The notes: a model not told the origin generated them from the sequence alone. 12,437 nucleotides of DNA from Bradyrhizobium sp. CCH5-F6 (GCF_001556045.1 NZ_LSIC01000019.1:1-12437); one strand, 5' to 3'; counted from the stretch's first letter, positions 1 through 7,270 are shown. Numbers and translations: made by a program.

Positions 1-2
1 TC

Positions 3-233
3 AAGAATCCCCCCGGCCATTCCGCCTGGAAGCTGATCGACGCGGCCGGGTGCCGCGGTCTGCGCGTCGGCGGCGCTCAGGTCTCGGAGATGCACTGTAA
101 TTTCCTGATCAACACGGACGATGCCACCGCGCGCGATATCGAGACGCTGGGCGAGACCGTGCGCGAACGGGTGAAGGCAAACTCCGGAATCGAGCTACTT
201 TGGGAAATCAAGCGGATCGGGGTGTCCGCGTGA
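3..233 (+). CDS. murB: UDP-N-acetylenolpyruvoylglucosamine reductase, C-terminal part (5' end outside window)
   Basis: MurB is the cytoplasmic FAD enzyme that uses NADPH to reduce UDP-GlcNAc-enolpyruvate to UDP-MurNAc, an early step of peptidoglycan precursor synthesis. Only the last 76 codons are present. The frame opens with [13 protein letters not shown], the conserved stretch that in the family directly follows the GSxF segment, whose serine is the proton donor and is lost here. It continues with [20 protein letters not shown], typical of the third domain of MurB. Near the end [12 protein letters not shown] contains the conserved glutamate region of the active site. The stop is TGA at 231-233. 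The gene is cut by the window edge, not visibly broken. Its place before ddl and ftsQAZ matches the dcw cluster of rhizobia, which supports the call. Confidence 0.93.
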   Translation, partial: KNPPGHSAWKLIDAAGCRGLRVGGAQVSEMHCNFLINTDDATARDIETLGETVRERVKANSGIELLWEIKRIGVSA

Positions 234-235
234 GT

Positions 236-338
236 GTCATTCCGGGGCTCGCGAAGCGAGAGCCCGGAATCCATTGGGCCGCGGAGGCTTTGGTGAAATG
301 GATTCCGGGCCCGCGACTTCGTCGCGCCCCGGAATGAC
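236..338. repeat. Palindromic intergenic repeat, family A copy 1
   Basis: A 103-bp imperfect inverted repeat fills most of the murB-ddl gap. The outer arms GTCATTCCGGGG (236-247) and CCCCGGAATGAC (327-338) are exact reverse complements. An inner pair, GGAATCCATT (267-276) and AATGGATTCC (297-306), also pairs. Each half carries a small hairpin: CTCGC-GAA-GCGAG in the left half and GCGAC-TTC-GTCGC in the right. The layout resembles REP/BIME-like non-coding elements dispersed in rhizobial genomes. A related element sharing the outer arm lies at 10121-10200. It encodes nothing that I can see. If transcribed, it would fold strongly between murB and ddl. Confidence 0.85.
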
Positions 339-342
339 GAAC

Positions 343-349
343 GAGAGAG
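343..349 (+). promoter_or_regulatory. Ribosome binding site deciding the ddl start
   Basis: A purine run GAGAGAG lies 10 nt before ATG 360. Three in-frame starts are close together: TTG 351, ATG 360 and ATG 366. The run is too close to 351 and rather far (16 nt) from 366, so 360 is preferred. The match to the Shine-Dalgarno consensus is only moderate. Confidence 0.5.
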
Positions 350-359
350 ATTGCGGACA

Positions 360-1352
360 ATGACCATGCGCATCACCATCCTCTTCGGCGGCTCGAACAG
401 AGAACGTCTTGTTTCGGTCGCCTCGGCCCAGGCCCTGCATCAGGCATTGCCCGAGGCCGATCTGTGGTGGTGGGACGTCGAGGACAAGGTGCATGTCGTG
501 CAGTCGAAGCAGCTGCTCGAACATGCCCGCCCATTCGAGGACGAGTTCAAGCCGGGCACATCAGGCATTCCGCTGGAGCGGGCGCTCGACCAGGCCAAGG
601 CCGAAGGGCGCGTGCTGGTGCTCGGCCTGCATGGCGGACGGGCCGAGAACGGCGAATTGCAGGTGATGTGCGAGGCGCGCGGCGTGCCCTTCACCGGCTC
701 GGGCTCGGCTTCCTCGCATCTTGCCTTCGACAAGCTCGCGGCCAAGCGGTTCGCCGCGCTGGGCGGCGTGACGCCACCGGCGAACGTTGCGCTCGATGAC
801 ATCGACGAGGCCTTCGCCGAATACGGAAGGCTGATCGCAAAGCCGGCGCGGGACGGATCGAGCTATGGCCTGATCTTCGTGAACGCCAAGCAGGACCTCG
901 TCGCGGTCCGCAATGCGGCGAAGCACGAGGACTACGTCATCGAGCCCTACATCGCCGGCGTCGAGGCGACCTGCGGCGTGCTGGAGCGCACGGATGGCTC
1001 GATCATCTCGCTGCCGCCGATCGAGATCATTCCGGGCGAAGGCAATTTCGACTACGCCGCGAAATATCTCCTGAAGTCGACCCAGGAGATCTGCCCGGGC
1101 CGTTTCGCACCCGAAATCACCGCCGCGCTCAAGGAGCAGGCGATGCTGGCGCACCGCGCGATGTCCTGCACCGGCTATTCCCGGTCGGACTTCATCGTCT
1201 CGCCCAAGGGCCTCATCTATCTCGAGACCAACACGCTCCCCGGGCTGACCAAGTCCTCGCTCTACCCCAAGGCGCTGAAAGCCGAAGGCATCGCGTTCGT
1301 CGACTTCCTGCGCGGCCTGGTCGAGCTCGCCGAGCAGCGTGTGCGGAAATAG
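360..1352 (+). CDS. ddl: D-alanine--D-alanine ligase
   Basis: This cytoplasmic ATP-grasp enzyme joins two D-alanines, making the dipeptide that ends the peptidoglycan stem. From ATG 360 the protein has 330 residues, about 20 more than E. coli DdlB; the extra length lies between the N-terminal loop and the first signature. Compared from memory with E. coli DdlB, the active-site positions are kept: Glu15 in GSNRERLVS, His91 and Glu96 in HGGRAENGELQ (signature 1), the serine loop KPARDGSSYG (161-170), Tyr236 in AAKY, Arg275 and Asp277 in GYSRSDF, Glu289 and Asn291 in LETNTLPGLT (signature 2), and Ser300. Signature 1 is looser than the usual GEDG form. The gene lies 126 bp after murB, separated by a palindromic repeat, and 350 bp before ftsQ. 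I am sure of the family; the ddlA/ddlB label cannot be decided from sequence alone. Confidence 0.93.
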   Translation: MTMRITILFGGSNRERLVSVASAQALHQALPEADLWWWDVEDKVHVVQSKQLLEHARPFEDEFKPGTSGIPLERALDQAKAEGRVLVLGLHGGRAENGELQVMCEARGVPFTGSGSASSHLAFDKLAAKRFAALGGVTPPANVALDDIDEAFAEYGRLIAKPARDGSSYGLIFVNAKQDLVAVRNAAKHEDYVIEPYIAGVEATCGVLERTDGSIISLPPIEIIPGEGNFDYAAKYLLKSTQEICPGRFAPEITAALKEQAMLAHRAMSCTGYSRSDFIVSPKGLIYLETNTLPGLTKSSLYPKALKAEGIAFVDFLRGLVELAEQRVRK

Positions 1353-1411
1353 TCGGGACTGGTTAACGGCCGGGTGGTCGAAATCGCCCGATTTGGCGGC
1401 CAAAACCGGTA

Positions 1412-1450
1412 AAATGCCGGACATCGCGGCACAAATGCCGGATATCGCGG
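1412..1450. repeat. 18-bp tandem direct repeat upstream of ftsQ
   Basis: AAATGCCGGACATCGCGG (1412-1429) recurs as AAATGCCGGATATCGCGG (1433-1450), with one mismatch. The two copies start 21 bp apart, about two helical turns. A degenerate third copy may follow (AAAAGCATCTCGCG from about 1455). This could be a pair of protein-binding sites on one face of the DNA, or a simple duplication. Confidence 0.75.
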
Positions 1451-1466
1451 AGCAAAAAGCATCTCG

Positions 1467-1494
1467 CGTTAACGAATTTTACCTTTTGTTTACC
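1467..1494 (+). promoter_or_regulatory. Candidate CtrA-like binding site upstream of ftsQ
   Basis: CGTTAACG at 1467-1474 is followed by TTTACC (1478-1483) and TTTACC again (1489-1494). The two TTTA boxes start 11 bp apart with 7 bp between them, the spacing of the alphaproteobacterial CtrA consensus TTAA-N7-TTAA. Each box differs from that consensus by one base. In Caulobacter, CtrA controls ftsQA and ftsZ, which makes the position sensible. Binding is inferred, and the boxes are not perfect. Confidence 0.35.
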
Positions 1495-1702
1495 AGGAAG
1501 GCCGAAGGTTAACGCTGGCGGCGCATATGGCGCTTTGGCTGCCGGCGCGTGAGCTGTCGCGGGTGATGTCACCTCCAGCGAACGCTTTGAAGGGGAGAGG
1601 TTTTCTTCTGCTGAAGACCAGCACCCGGCCCGGCACGTCCGAGACGTCATGTTCGCCAGGATCCGTGCGATGTCGCGGACAAACTGTTGACGAGCTCGTG
1701 CA

Positions 1703-2740
1703 ATGGATGGAGCAGGAAGCCTCTCCCGATCGCTTTTGAGATCGCTGAGGCCCCAAGCTGACCTGAAGGCGGCCGCGATTGGAGCGGCCGTGCTTCTGCG
1801 CGAGTGGGTGCAGGACAAGAGAGCAGCGCGCGCCGCCGCCAAAGACGAAATCAAGATCAAGTCGAAGTCCAAGGCCCGGGCCAAGGCCGTCGTCGAGCGC
1901 GAGCCGCCGCCGCGCATGGTTGCGCTGGTCGAGCGCTATCTGCCGCACCGGGTCGGGCTCAGCATGACCGTGCTGCTGCTGATCGGGAGCTGCGGCTTCG
2001 GCATCGTCAAGGGCGGCCATCTCCAGGATTTCGTCACCGCGGTCAGCGACGCCCGCAACGCGCTGGCCAATTCCGCCGGCTTCCGCATCACCTCCGTCGT
2101 GATCAACGGCCGCAAGCAGCTCACCCAGGACGAGATCCTCGCGATCGGCGGCGTCAGCGGCCGCTCTTCGCTGCTGTTCCTCGATGCCGAGGCGGTGCGC
2201 GACAAGCTCAAGGCCAATCCCTGGATCGCGGACGCGACCGTGCTGAAGCTCTATCCGGGCCAGCTCATGATCGAGCTCACCGAGCGCAAGGCATTTGCGC
2301 TGTGGCAGGAGGCCGGCCGGCTCTCCGTCATCGCCGATGACGGCGCCGTGCTCGAACCCTATGTCTCGCGCCGCTTCCTGTCGTTGCCGCTCGTGGTCGG
2401 CAAGGGCGCCGACACGCAGGCGCGCGATTTCCTGGCGCTGCTGGCGCGCTATCCGCAGGTCAATTCAGTGACGAAGGCCGCGATCTTCGTCGGCGAGCGG
2501 CGCTGGAACCTGAGGCTGAAGGACGGTCTCGACATCCGCCTGCCCGAGCAGGACGTCGGCAACGCGCTTGCGATGCTGTCGAAGCTCGAGAAGGAAGACA
2601 GGCTGTTCTCCCGCGATATCGTCGCCGTCGACATGCGCCTGCCCGATCGCCTGGTGGTGCAGCTGTCCGAGGACGCCGCCAAGGCGCGCGAGGAGCAGTT
2701 CAAGGACAAGAAGAAAAAGAAGGCCGGGGATTCCGCATGA
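1703..2740 (+). CDS. ftsQ: Cell division protein FtsQ
   Basis: FtsQ is a bitopic inner-membrane protein that links the cytoplasmic Z-ring proteins to the later periplasmic divisome proteins. The 345-residue product shows the expected order: a long basic cytoplasmic tail (1-83, with a Lys/Arg-rich run around 50-62), one membrane segment (about 84-103, VGLSMTVLLLIGSCGFGIV), a POTRA domain (about 127-197, FRITSVVINGRKQLTQDEIL to IELTERKAFALW) and the beta domain to about 325. The C-terminus is an unusual charged tail containing KDKKKKK. An in-frame TGA at 1688-1690 bounds the frame, so ATG 1703 is the first ATG; its Shine-Dalgarno sequence is weak. The stop overlaps the ftsA start as ATGA, which suggests coupled translation. 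The gene stands 350 bp after ddl and probably has its own promoter. Confidence 0.95.
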   Translation: MDGAGSLSRSLLRSLRPQADLKAAAIGAAVLLREWVQDKRAARAAAKDEIKIKSKSKARAKAVVEREPPPRMVALVERYLPHRVGLSMTVLLLIGSCGFGIVKGGHLQDFVTAVSDARNALANSAGFRITSVVINGRKQLTQDEILAIGGVSGRSSLLFLDAEAVRDKLKANPWIADATVLKLYPGQLMIELTERKAFALWQEAGRLSVIADDGAVLEPYVSRRFLSLPLVVGKGADTQARDFLALLARYPQVNSVTKAAIFVGERRWNLRLKDGLDIRLPEQDVGNALAMLSKLEKEDRLFSRDIVAVDMRLPDRLVVQLSEDAAKAREEQFKDKKKKKAGDSA

Positions 2741-4059
2741 CCGGTCTCGATCGCACCCAGACCCCGAAGACGCGCCCGATGCCGCACAAGCGCGGCGGTA
2801 TCGTCGCCTGCCTCGATATCGGCACCAGCAAGATCGCCTGCATGATCGCGCGGCTGAAGCCGTCGCCGCCGAGCGAGGCGCTGCGCGGCCGCACCCATGC
2901 GGTGGAACTGATCGGTTACAGCCAGATCCAGGCGCGCGGCATGAAGGCCGGCGCGGTGATCGATCTCGGCGAATGCGAGCAGGCCGTGCGCCAGGCCGTC
3001 GGGCTTGCTGAAAAGATGGCCAAGGTGCGGGTCGAGTCCGTGCTGCTGTCCGTTTCGGGCGGCCGGCTTTCCGGTCAGCTGGTCGAGGCTGCCGCCGACA
3101 TCCGCGGCGGCGCCGTGACTCCCGCCGACATCAGCCGCGTCACCTCCACCGGCATGCGCCACGCCACCGGCGAGGGCCGCACCGTCCTCCACGCGCTGCC
3201 GGTCGGCTACACGCTCGACGGCGTCAAGGGCATTCGCGATCCCCGCGGCATGGTCGCGCACCAGTTCGGCGTCGACATGAACGTCGTCACCTGCGACGCC
3301 ACCGTGGCGCGGAACCTGATGCTGGCGGTGGAGCGCTGCCACATCAATGTCGAAGCCATGGCGGCCAGCCCCTATGTGGCCGGCCTGTCGGTGCTGACCG
3401 ACGACGAGGCCGATCTCGGCGCCGCCGTCGTCGAGATGGGCGCGGGCACCACGACGATTGCCGTCTATTCGGGCGGCCGGTTCGTGCATGCAGCCGGGTT
3501 TGCGGTCGGCGGGCAACACATCACGATGGATCTTGCGCGCGGACTCTCGGCGACCATTGCCGATGCCGAGCGAATCAAGACGTTATACGGCACCGTCATC
3601 ACCGGCGGATCGGACTCGCGTGAGCTGATGTCTGTGCCGACAGCCGGTGATGAGCAGGATCTGCCGCAGATCGTCTCCCGCGCCACCATCGCCAACATCG
3701 TCAAGCACCGTGCCGAGGAAGTCTTCGAAATGGTTCGGGACAAGCTGAAGGATTCGCCCTTCGCCGCGGAGCCCAACGGCCGCGTCGTGCTCTCGGGCGG
3801 CGCCTCCCAGCTGACCGGCCTCGTCGAGCTCGGCACCCAGATTCTCGGCCGGCCCGTGCGGGTCGGACGTCCGCTCGGCTTCGGCCGGCTGCCCAACGAG
3901 GCGAAGAACGCCGCGTTCGCGGTGCCGGCCGGACTTCTCGTCTACCCGCAATATGTTCACCTCGAACATGTCGAACCGCGGCATACGCGGCAGCAGGTCA
4001 GGACAGGGACCGGCGGATATTTCGGAAAGGTCGGACGATGGCTACGCGAGGGCTTCTGA
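2737..4059 (+). CDS. ftsA: Cell division protein FtsA, actin-like membrane anchor of FtsZ
   Basis: FtsA is an actin-fold protein that ties FtsZ filaments to the inner membrane and recruits later division proteins. The 440 residues include the phosphate-1 motif CLDIGTSKIACMIA (25-38), the 1C (SHS2-like) domain after it, the phosphate-2 region VVEMGAGTTTIAVY (231-244) and the adenosine motif VVLSGGASQLTGL (350-362). The end, YFGKVGRWLREGF, is a short amphipathic segment of the kind that inserts in the membrane. About 18 residues precede the actin fold, somewhat more than in E. coli. In phosphate-2 the two usual aspartates are replaced by Glu233 and Thr240 (compared from memory with E. coli DIGGGTMDIAV). 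The start overlaps the ftsQ stop and has GGGGA six bases upstream. ftsZ follows after 90 bp. Confidence 0.97.
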   Translation: MTGLDRTQTPKTRPMPHKRGGIVACLDIGTSKIACMIARLKPSPPSEALRGRTHAVELIGYSQIQARGMKAGAVIDLGECEQAVRQAVGLAEKMAKVRVESVLLSVSGGRLSGQLVEAAADIRGGAVTPADISRVTSTGMRHATGEGRTVLHALPVGYTLDGVKGIRDPRGMVAHQFGVDMNVVTCDATVARNLMLAVERCHINVEAMAASPYVAGLSVLTDDEADLGAAVVEMGAGTTTIAVYSGGRFVHAAGFAVGGQHITMDLARGLSATIADAERIKTLYGTVITGGSDSRELMSVPTAGDEQDLPQIVSRATIANIVKHRAEEVFEMVRDKLKDSPFAAEPNGRVVLSGGASQLTGLVELGTQILGRPVRVGRPLGFGRLPNEAKNAAFAVPAGLLVYPQYVHLEHVEPRHTRQQVRTGTGGYFGKVGRWLREGF

Positions 4060-4149
4060 TGACTGCTTTCTGCAAATGTCGATTTTCACCAACACCCGCG
4101 GCCGACGGCCGGGGCGAACCCACGCGCGCGTGATCGAGAGGCAGCACCC

Positions 4150-5943
4150 ATGACCATCAGCATCAATGTTCCTGATATTCACGAACTGAAGCCCCGGATC
4201 ACCGTGTTCGGCGTCGGCGGCGCCGGCGGCAACGCCGTCAACAACATGATCACGGCGGGCCTCCAGGGCGTCGATTTCGTGGTCGCCAACACCGACGCGC
4301 AGGCGCTGACGATGTCGAAGGCGCAGCGCATCGTGCAGATGGGCACGGCGGTCACGCAAGGCCTCGGCGCCGGCTCGCAGCCGAACGTCGGCGCCGCGGC
4401 GGCGGAAGAGGTGATCGACGAGCTGCGCGACCATCTCTCGGGCGCGAACATGGTGTTCGTCACCGCCGGCATGGGCGGCGGCACCGGCACCGGCGCCGCT
4501 CCCGTTATCGCCAAGACCGCGCGCGACATGGGCATCCTCACCGTCGGCGTCGTGACCAAGCCGTTCCACTTCGAAGGCGGCCGCCGCATGCGCACGGCCG
4601 AGGCCGGCATCGCCGAGCTGCACAAGGTCGTCGATACGCTCCTGATCATCCCGAACCAGAACCTGTTCCGGGTCGCCAACGAGAAGACCACCTTCGCCGA
4701 CGCCTTCGCGATGGCCGACCAGGTGCTCTATTCGGGTGTCGCCTGCATCACCGACCTGATGGTCAAGGAAGGCCTGATCAACCTCGACTTCGCCGACGTC
4801 CGCGCCGTCATGCGCGAGATGGGCAAGGCGATGATGGGCACCGGCGAAGCCTCCGGCGACAAGCGCGCGCTCACCGCCGCTGAAGCCGCGATCGCCAACC
4901 CGCTGATCGACGACAGCTCGATGAAGGGCGCCAAGGGCCTCCTCATCTCCATCACCGGCGGCAAGGACCTCACGCTGTTCGAGGTCGACGAGGCCGCGAC
5001 CCGCATCCGCGAGGAGGTCGACCAGGACGCCAACATCATCGTCGGCGCGACCTTCGACGAAGCGCTCGACGGCCTGATCCGCGTCTCGGTCGTTGCCACC
5101 GGCATCGAGCAGGCCGCGATCGCTCGCAACAGCCAGGCGACCTCCGCTCCCGTCGCGAACCCGGCACCGCAGGCGCAGCCGGCTGCCGCACCGGCCGTCG
5201 CTGCCGAGAGCCGTCTCGCCGACCTGACCGCCCGGCTCCGTGCCGACAACCAGCGCCTCGCCGAGCGCGCCCAGAAGCTCGAGGGGCAGACCCCGGCCGC
5301 GGCGGCGGCTCCGGCTGCCCCCGCGCCCCGCCCGAACGTCGAGCGCGCGGCGCTCGCCGCCATCGCTGCCGCCGTCTCGGACGTCCCGCAGGCGCCCGCG
5401 CCGATGCAGACCTATGGCGACGTCACCGTGCGGCCGATCGCGCAGAAGCCGACCCTGTTCCCGGAGCCTGACATGACCCCGGTGCCGATGCAGGAGCCGA
5501 TGACGCCCGAAAACTTCATTCCGCCGCAGGCTGAACGCCCGCCGGTGCGTGCGCCGCGGATGCCGCGCATCGAGGAACTGCCGATGCCGGCCCAGGCCGA
5601 GATTCGTCAGGCCCGCGGCGAGGTTGAAGAAGAAACCCCGCAGAAGACCCGCCTGTCGCTGCTTCAGCGCCTCGCCAATGTCGGCCTCGGCCGCCGCGAC
5701 GAGGAAAGCGAGCCGCCGGTCGCGGCCCGCACCGCCGGTCCCGCGATGCCGCCGCTGCCTGAGCGCCGGCCGCAGAAGACCGTGGCGCAGCAGATCGCAT
5801 CCAGCGAGCCGGTATCCGAGTATGCTCGCCGTCCCGCGCCCCAGGGTCTCGACATGCACGGCCGCCCGGCGCCTGTTGCGCCGGCGCCACAGGGCGACGA
5901 TCATCTTGATATCCCAGCTTTCCTGCGGAGGCAGGCGACCTGA
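4150..5943 (+). CDS. ftsZ: Cell division protein FtsZ, tubulin-like GTPase
   Basis: FtsZ polymerises with GTP into the ring that places and drives septation. The GTPase domain (about 15-325) shows the G1 region [15 protein letters not shown] (19-33), the tubulin signature GGGTGTG (109-115) and the T7 loop NLDFADVR (211-218), whose Asp213 matches the catalytic Asp of the family. A linker of about 260 residues follows, rich in Pro, Ala and Gln, with two more ordered blocks: a predicted helix (355-379, [20 protein letters not shown]) and [19 protein letters not shown] (501-519). The last residues, [13 protein letters not shown], are the conserved C-terminal peptide that binds FtsA and other partners. 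At 597 residues it is far longer than E. coli FtsZ (383), which is normal for rhizobia. ATG 4150 has GAGAGG at 4136-4141. The 90-bp gap after ftsA may hold a promoter, but I see no clear one. A terminator follows the stop. Confidence 0.98.
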   Translation: MTISINVPDIHELKPRITVFGVGGAGGNAVNNMITAGLQGVDFVVANTDAQALTMSKAQRIVQMGTAVTQGLGAGSQPNVGAAAAEEVIDELRDHLSGANMVFVTAGMGGGTGTGAAPVIAKTARDMGILTVGVVTKPFHFEGGRRMRTAEAGIAELHKVVDTLLIIPNQNLFRVANEKTTFADAFAMADQVLYSGVACITDLMVKEGLINLDFADVRAVMREMGKAMMGTGEASGDKRALTAAEAAIANPLIDDSSMKGAKGLLISITGGKDLTLFEVDEAATRIREEVDQDANIIVGATFDEALDGLIRVSVVATGIEQAAIARNSQATSAPVANPAPQAQPAAAPAVAAESRLADLTARLRADNQRLAERAQKLEGQTPAAAAAPAAPAPRPNVERAALAAIAAAVSDVPQAPAPMQTYGDVTVRPIAQKPTLFPEPDMTPVPMQEPMTPENFIPPQAERPPVRAPRMPRIEELPMPAQAEIRQARGEVEEETPQKTRLSLLQRLANVGLGRRDEESEPPVAARTAGPAMPPLPERRPQKTVAQQIASSEPVSEYARRPAPQGLDMHGRPAPVAPAPQGDDHLDIPAFLRRQAT

Positions 5944-5971
5944 GGATTGTTACAATAAGGCGGACGAAAAG

Positions 5972-6008
5972 AGGTCCCGGCAGCAAGCTTGCCGGGACCT
6001 TTCCTTTT
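5972..6008 (+). terminator. Rho-independent terminator after ftsZ
   Basis: An 11-bp perfect G+C-rich stem, AGGTCCCGGCA (5972-5982) and TGCCGGGACCT (5990-6000), encloses a 7-nt loop (GCAAGCT) and is followed by the T-rich run TTCCTTTT. It starts 29 bp after the ftsZ stop. It should end the ftsQAZ transcript and isolate lpxC. Confidence 0.88.
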
Positions 6009-6307
6009 ATCCCGTGCACATCAGGATTGTGCGGACAAGCAACTGATTTTAAATCATTAATTACGCATTCAGTGGTTCAGTAAGATTGCCGCTAGCGGCC
6101 CCGGACGTCGGCGTAATTTGGTTAAGCCTTGGCGCGAATACGGCAGGTTTGGGGTAACAATCGGTAAAAAAGCGTGAGTTGGCGCTGTTTGAGGCAGTGA
6201 CTATGGTTTGCCGTGACTTGGGGATACGGAGATTCGCAACCGTCGGCACTGGCCGGCCAAGTGGGTCTCGTATAAGTCGCAGTGGGTCGTAGTGGGGCGG
6301 ATTCCTG
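6009..6307 (+). promoter_or_regulatory. lpxC upstream region with a possible promoter
   Basis: About 300 bp without a gene lie between the ftsZ terminator and lpxC. The start is A+T-rich (TGATTTTAAATCATTAATTA, 6044-6063). GGTTAAG occurs at 6120, and GGTAAC and GGTAAA at 6153 and 6163. A good -10-like box TATAAG lies at 6271-6276, about 30 bp before the start codon, but no convincing -35 box stands 16-18 bp before it. GATTC, the GANTC target of CcrM methylation, occurs at 6231 and 6300; two in this length are near chance expectation. The ribosome site is GGGG at 6294-6297. Because a terminator lies upstream, a promoter should be in here, but its exact place is uncertain. Confidence 0.4.
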
Positions 6308-7270
6308 ATGAAGCTTAGCCGGCAAACAACGCTTCGTGCGCAAGCCTCTGTGGCAGGCGTGGGCGTTCATTCCGGACTTCCCGTAACCCTCACGATTGGG
6401 CCTGCGCCTGTCGATGCGGGCTTTATTTTTGTCCGGACCGGACTTGAGGGAAGTGACCGCGAAGTCCAGGCGACCGCCGAGCAGGTGATCGCGACCGACT
6501 TCGCCACCGTCCTGGGCGACCGCGATGGCCCGTTGGTGTCTACCGCCGAGCACGTTCTTGCTGCACTGCGGGGCATGGGCGTCGACAACGCCACCATCGA
6601 GATCGACGGTCCCGAAGTACCGATCATGGACGGCAGCGCCGCGCCCTTCATTGCGGCGATCGACCAGGCCGGCATCGTCACCCAGCCGGCGCAGCGCCGC
6701 TACATTCAAGTTTTGAAGCCGATCTCGGCCAAGATCGGCGACTCCTTCGGCGAGATCAGGCCCCACACCGGCGGGTTCCGCGTCGAGGTCGAGATCGACT
6801 TCACCAATCCCGTCATTGGCCAGCAGAGCTACGCCTTCGATCTCAACCCTGAAGGTTTCCGCCGCGAAGTCGGCCGGGCCCGGACCTTCGGTCTGATGTG
6901 CGACGTCGCCCGGCTCTGGAGCGCGGGCTATGCCCTGGGGGCCTCCTTCGACAACACCGTCGTTTTCGACGACGAGCGGCTGCTCAACGCCGAGGGCCTG
7001 CGCTACGCCGATGAATGCGTCCGCCACAAGGTGCTGGATGTGATCGGCGACCTTTCGCTGGCCGGCCTGCCTCTGCTCGGCGCCTACCGCTCGGTGCGCG
7101 GCGGCCACAAGCTCAACCACGCTGTCCTGACCGCGCTGCTCGCCGACCGAACCGCTTGGCGGATCGTCGAGGGCGAGGCTGCCCGCCGCACCACGCGTCC
7201 CGTGGGCGAAGTCGGTCGCGGCATCGTCGGTGGCCGGATCGCCGCGGCGTTCGGACCGGATGTGTCCTGA
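6308..7270 (+). CDS. lpxC: UDP-3-O-acyl-N-acetylglucosamine deacetylase
   Basis: LpxC is the cytoplasmic zinc enzyme that removes the acetyl group from UDP-3-O-acyl-GlcNAc, the committed step of lipid A synthesis. The 320 residues are close to the family length (305 in E. coli). The catalytic residues are visible: STAEHVLAAL holds Glu81 (general base) and the zinc ligand His82; CVRHKVLDVIGDLSL holds the zinc ligands His240 and Asp244; RGGHKLNHAVL holds the catalytic His267. The N-terminal AGVGVHSG (16-23) and EVPIMDGSAAPF (103-114) are also typical. It stands after ftsZ, as in many proteobacteria, but behind a terminator and a long leader, so it is probably expressed on its own. Two extra Ala-rich segments near the C-terminus look ordinary. 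No defect is seen. Confidence 0.97.
   Translation: MKLSRQTTLRAQASVAGVGVHSGLPVTLTIGPAPVDAGFIFVRTGLEGSDREVQATAEQVIATDFATVLGDRDGPLVSTAEHVLAALRGMGVDNATIEIDGPEVPIMDGSAAPFIAAIDQAGIVTQPAQRRYIQVLKPISAKIGDSFGEIRPHTGGFRVEVEIDFTNPVIGQQSYAFDLNPEGFRREVGRARTFGLMCDVARLWSAGYALGASFDNTVVFDDERLLNAEGLRYADECVRHKVLDVIGDLSLAGLPLLGAYRSVRGGHKLNHAVLTALLADRTAWRIVEGEAARRTTRPVGEVGRGIVGGRIAAAFGPDVS

Larger units (their letters stand above)
1353..1702 (+). other. Gap between ddl and ftsQ, probable regulatory region
   Basis: This 350-bp stretch has no gene I can support. Its first half is richer in A and T than the neighbours. It holds an 18-bp tandem repeat (1412-1450), three GTTAAC motifs (1362, 1468, 1508) and a TTTACC direct repeat (1478-1494). 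The second half returns to high G+C and contains a Shine-Dalgarno-like run (AAGGGGAGAGG at 1590-1600) without a start codon at a proper distance. A 13-codon frame (1649-1690) and a 70-codon frame (1527-1739) can be read here, but neither looks like a protein I recognise. The gap most likely carries the promoter and control sites of ftsQA and perhaps ftsZ. Confidence 0.55.

Noticed and set aside
236..338. Possible CRISPR or insertion sequence in the murB-ddl gap
   Set aside because: There is one palindrome with no regular spacers, no transposase and no target duplication; a REP-like element explains it.
1527..1739. 70-codon + strand frame between ddl and ftsQ
   Set aside because: It overlaps the ftsQ start, has no clear ribosome site and no recognisable domain; the composition resembles chance reading of GC-rich DNA.
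4042..5904. Very long - strand frame opposite ftsZ (620 codons)
   Set aside because: It is a shadow of the strongly biased codon use of ftsZ; its translation is low-complexity, rich in Arg, Gly, Asp and His, with no domain. The + strand ftsZ is certain.
5951..5956. TACAAT as a -10 box just after ftsZ
   Set aside because: No -35 box stands 16-18 bp upstream, and the ftsZ terminator begins only 16 bp downstream.
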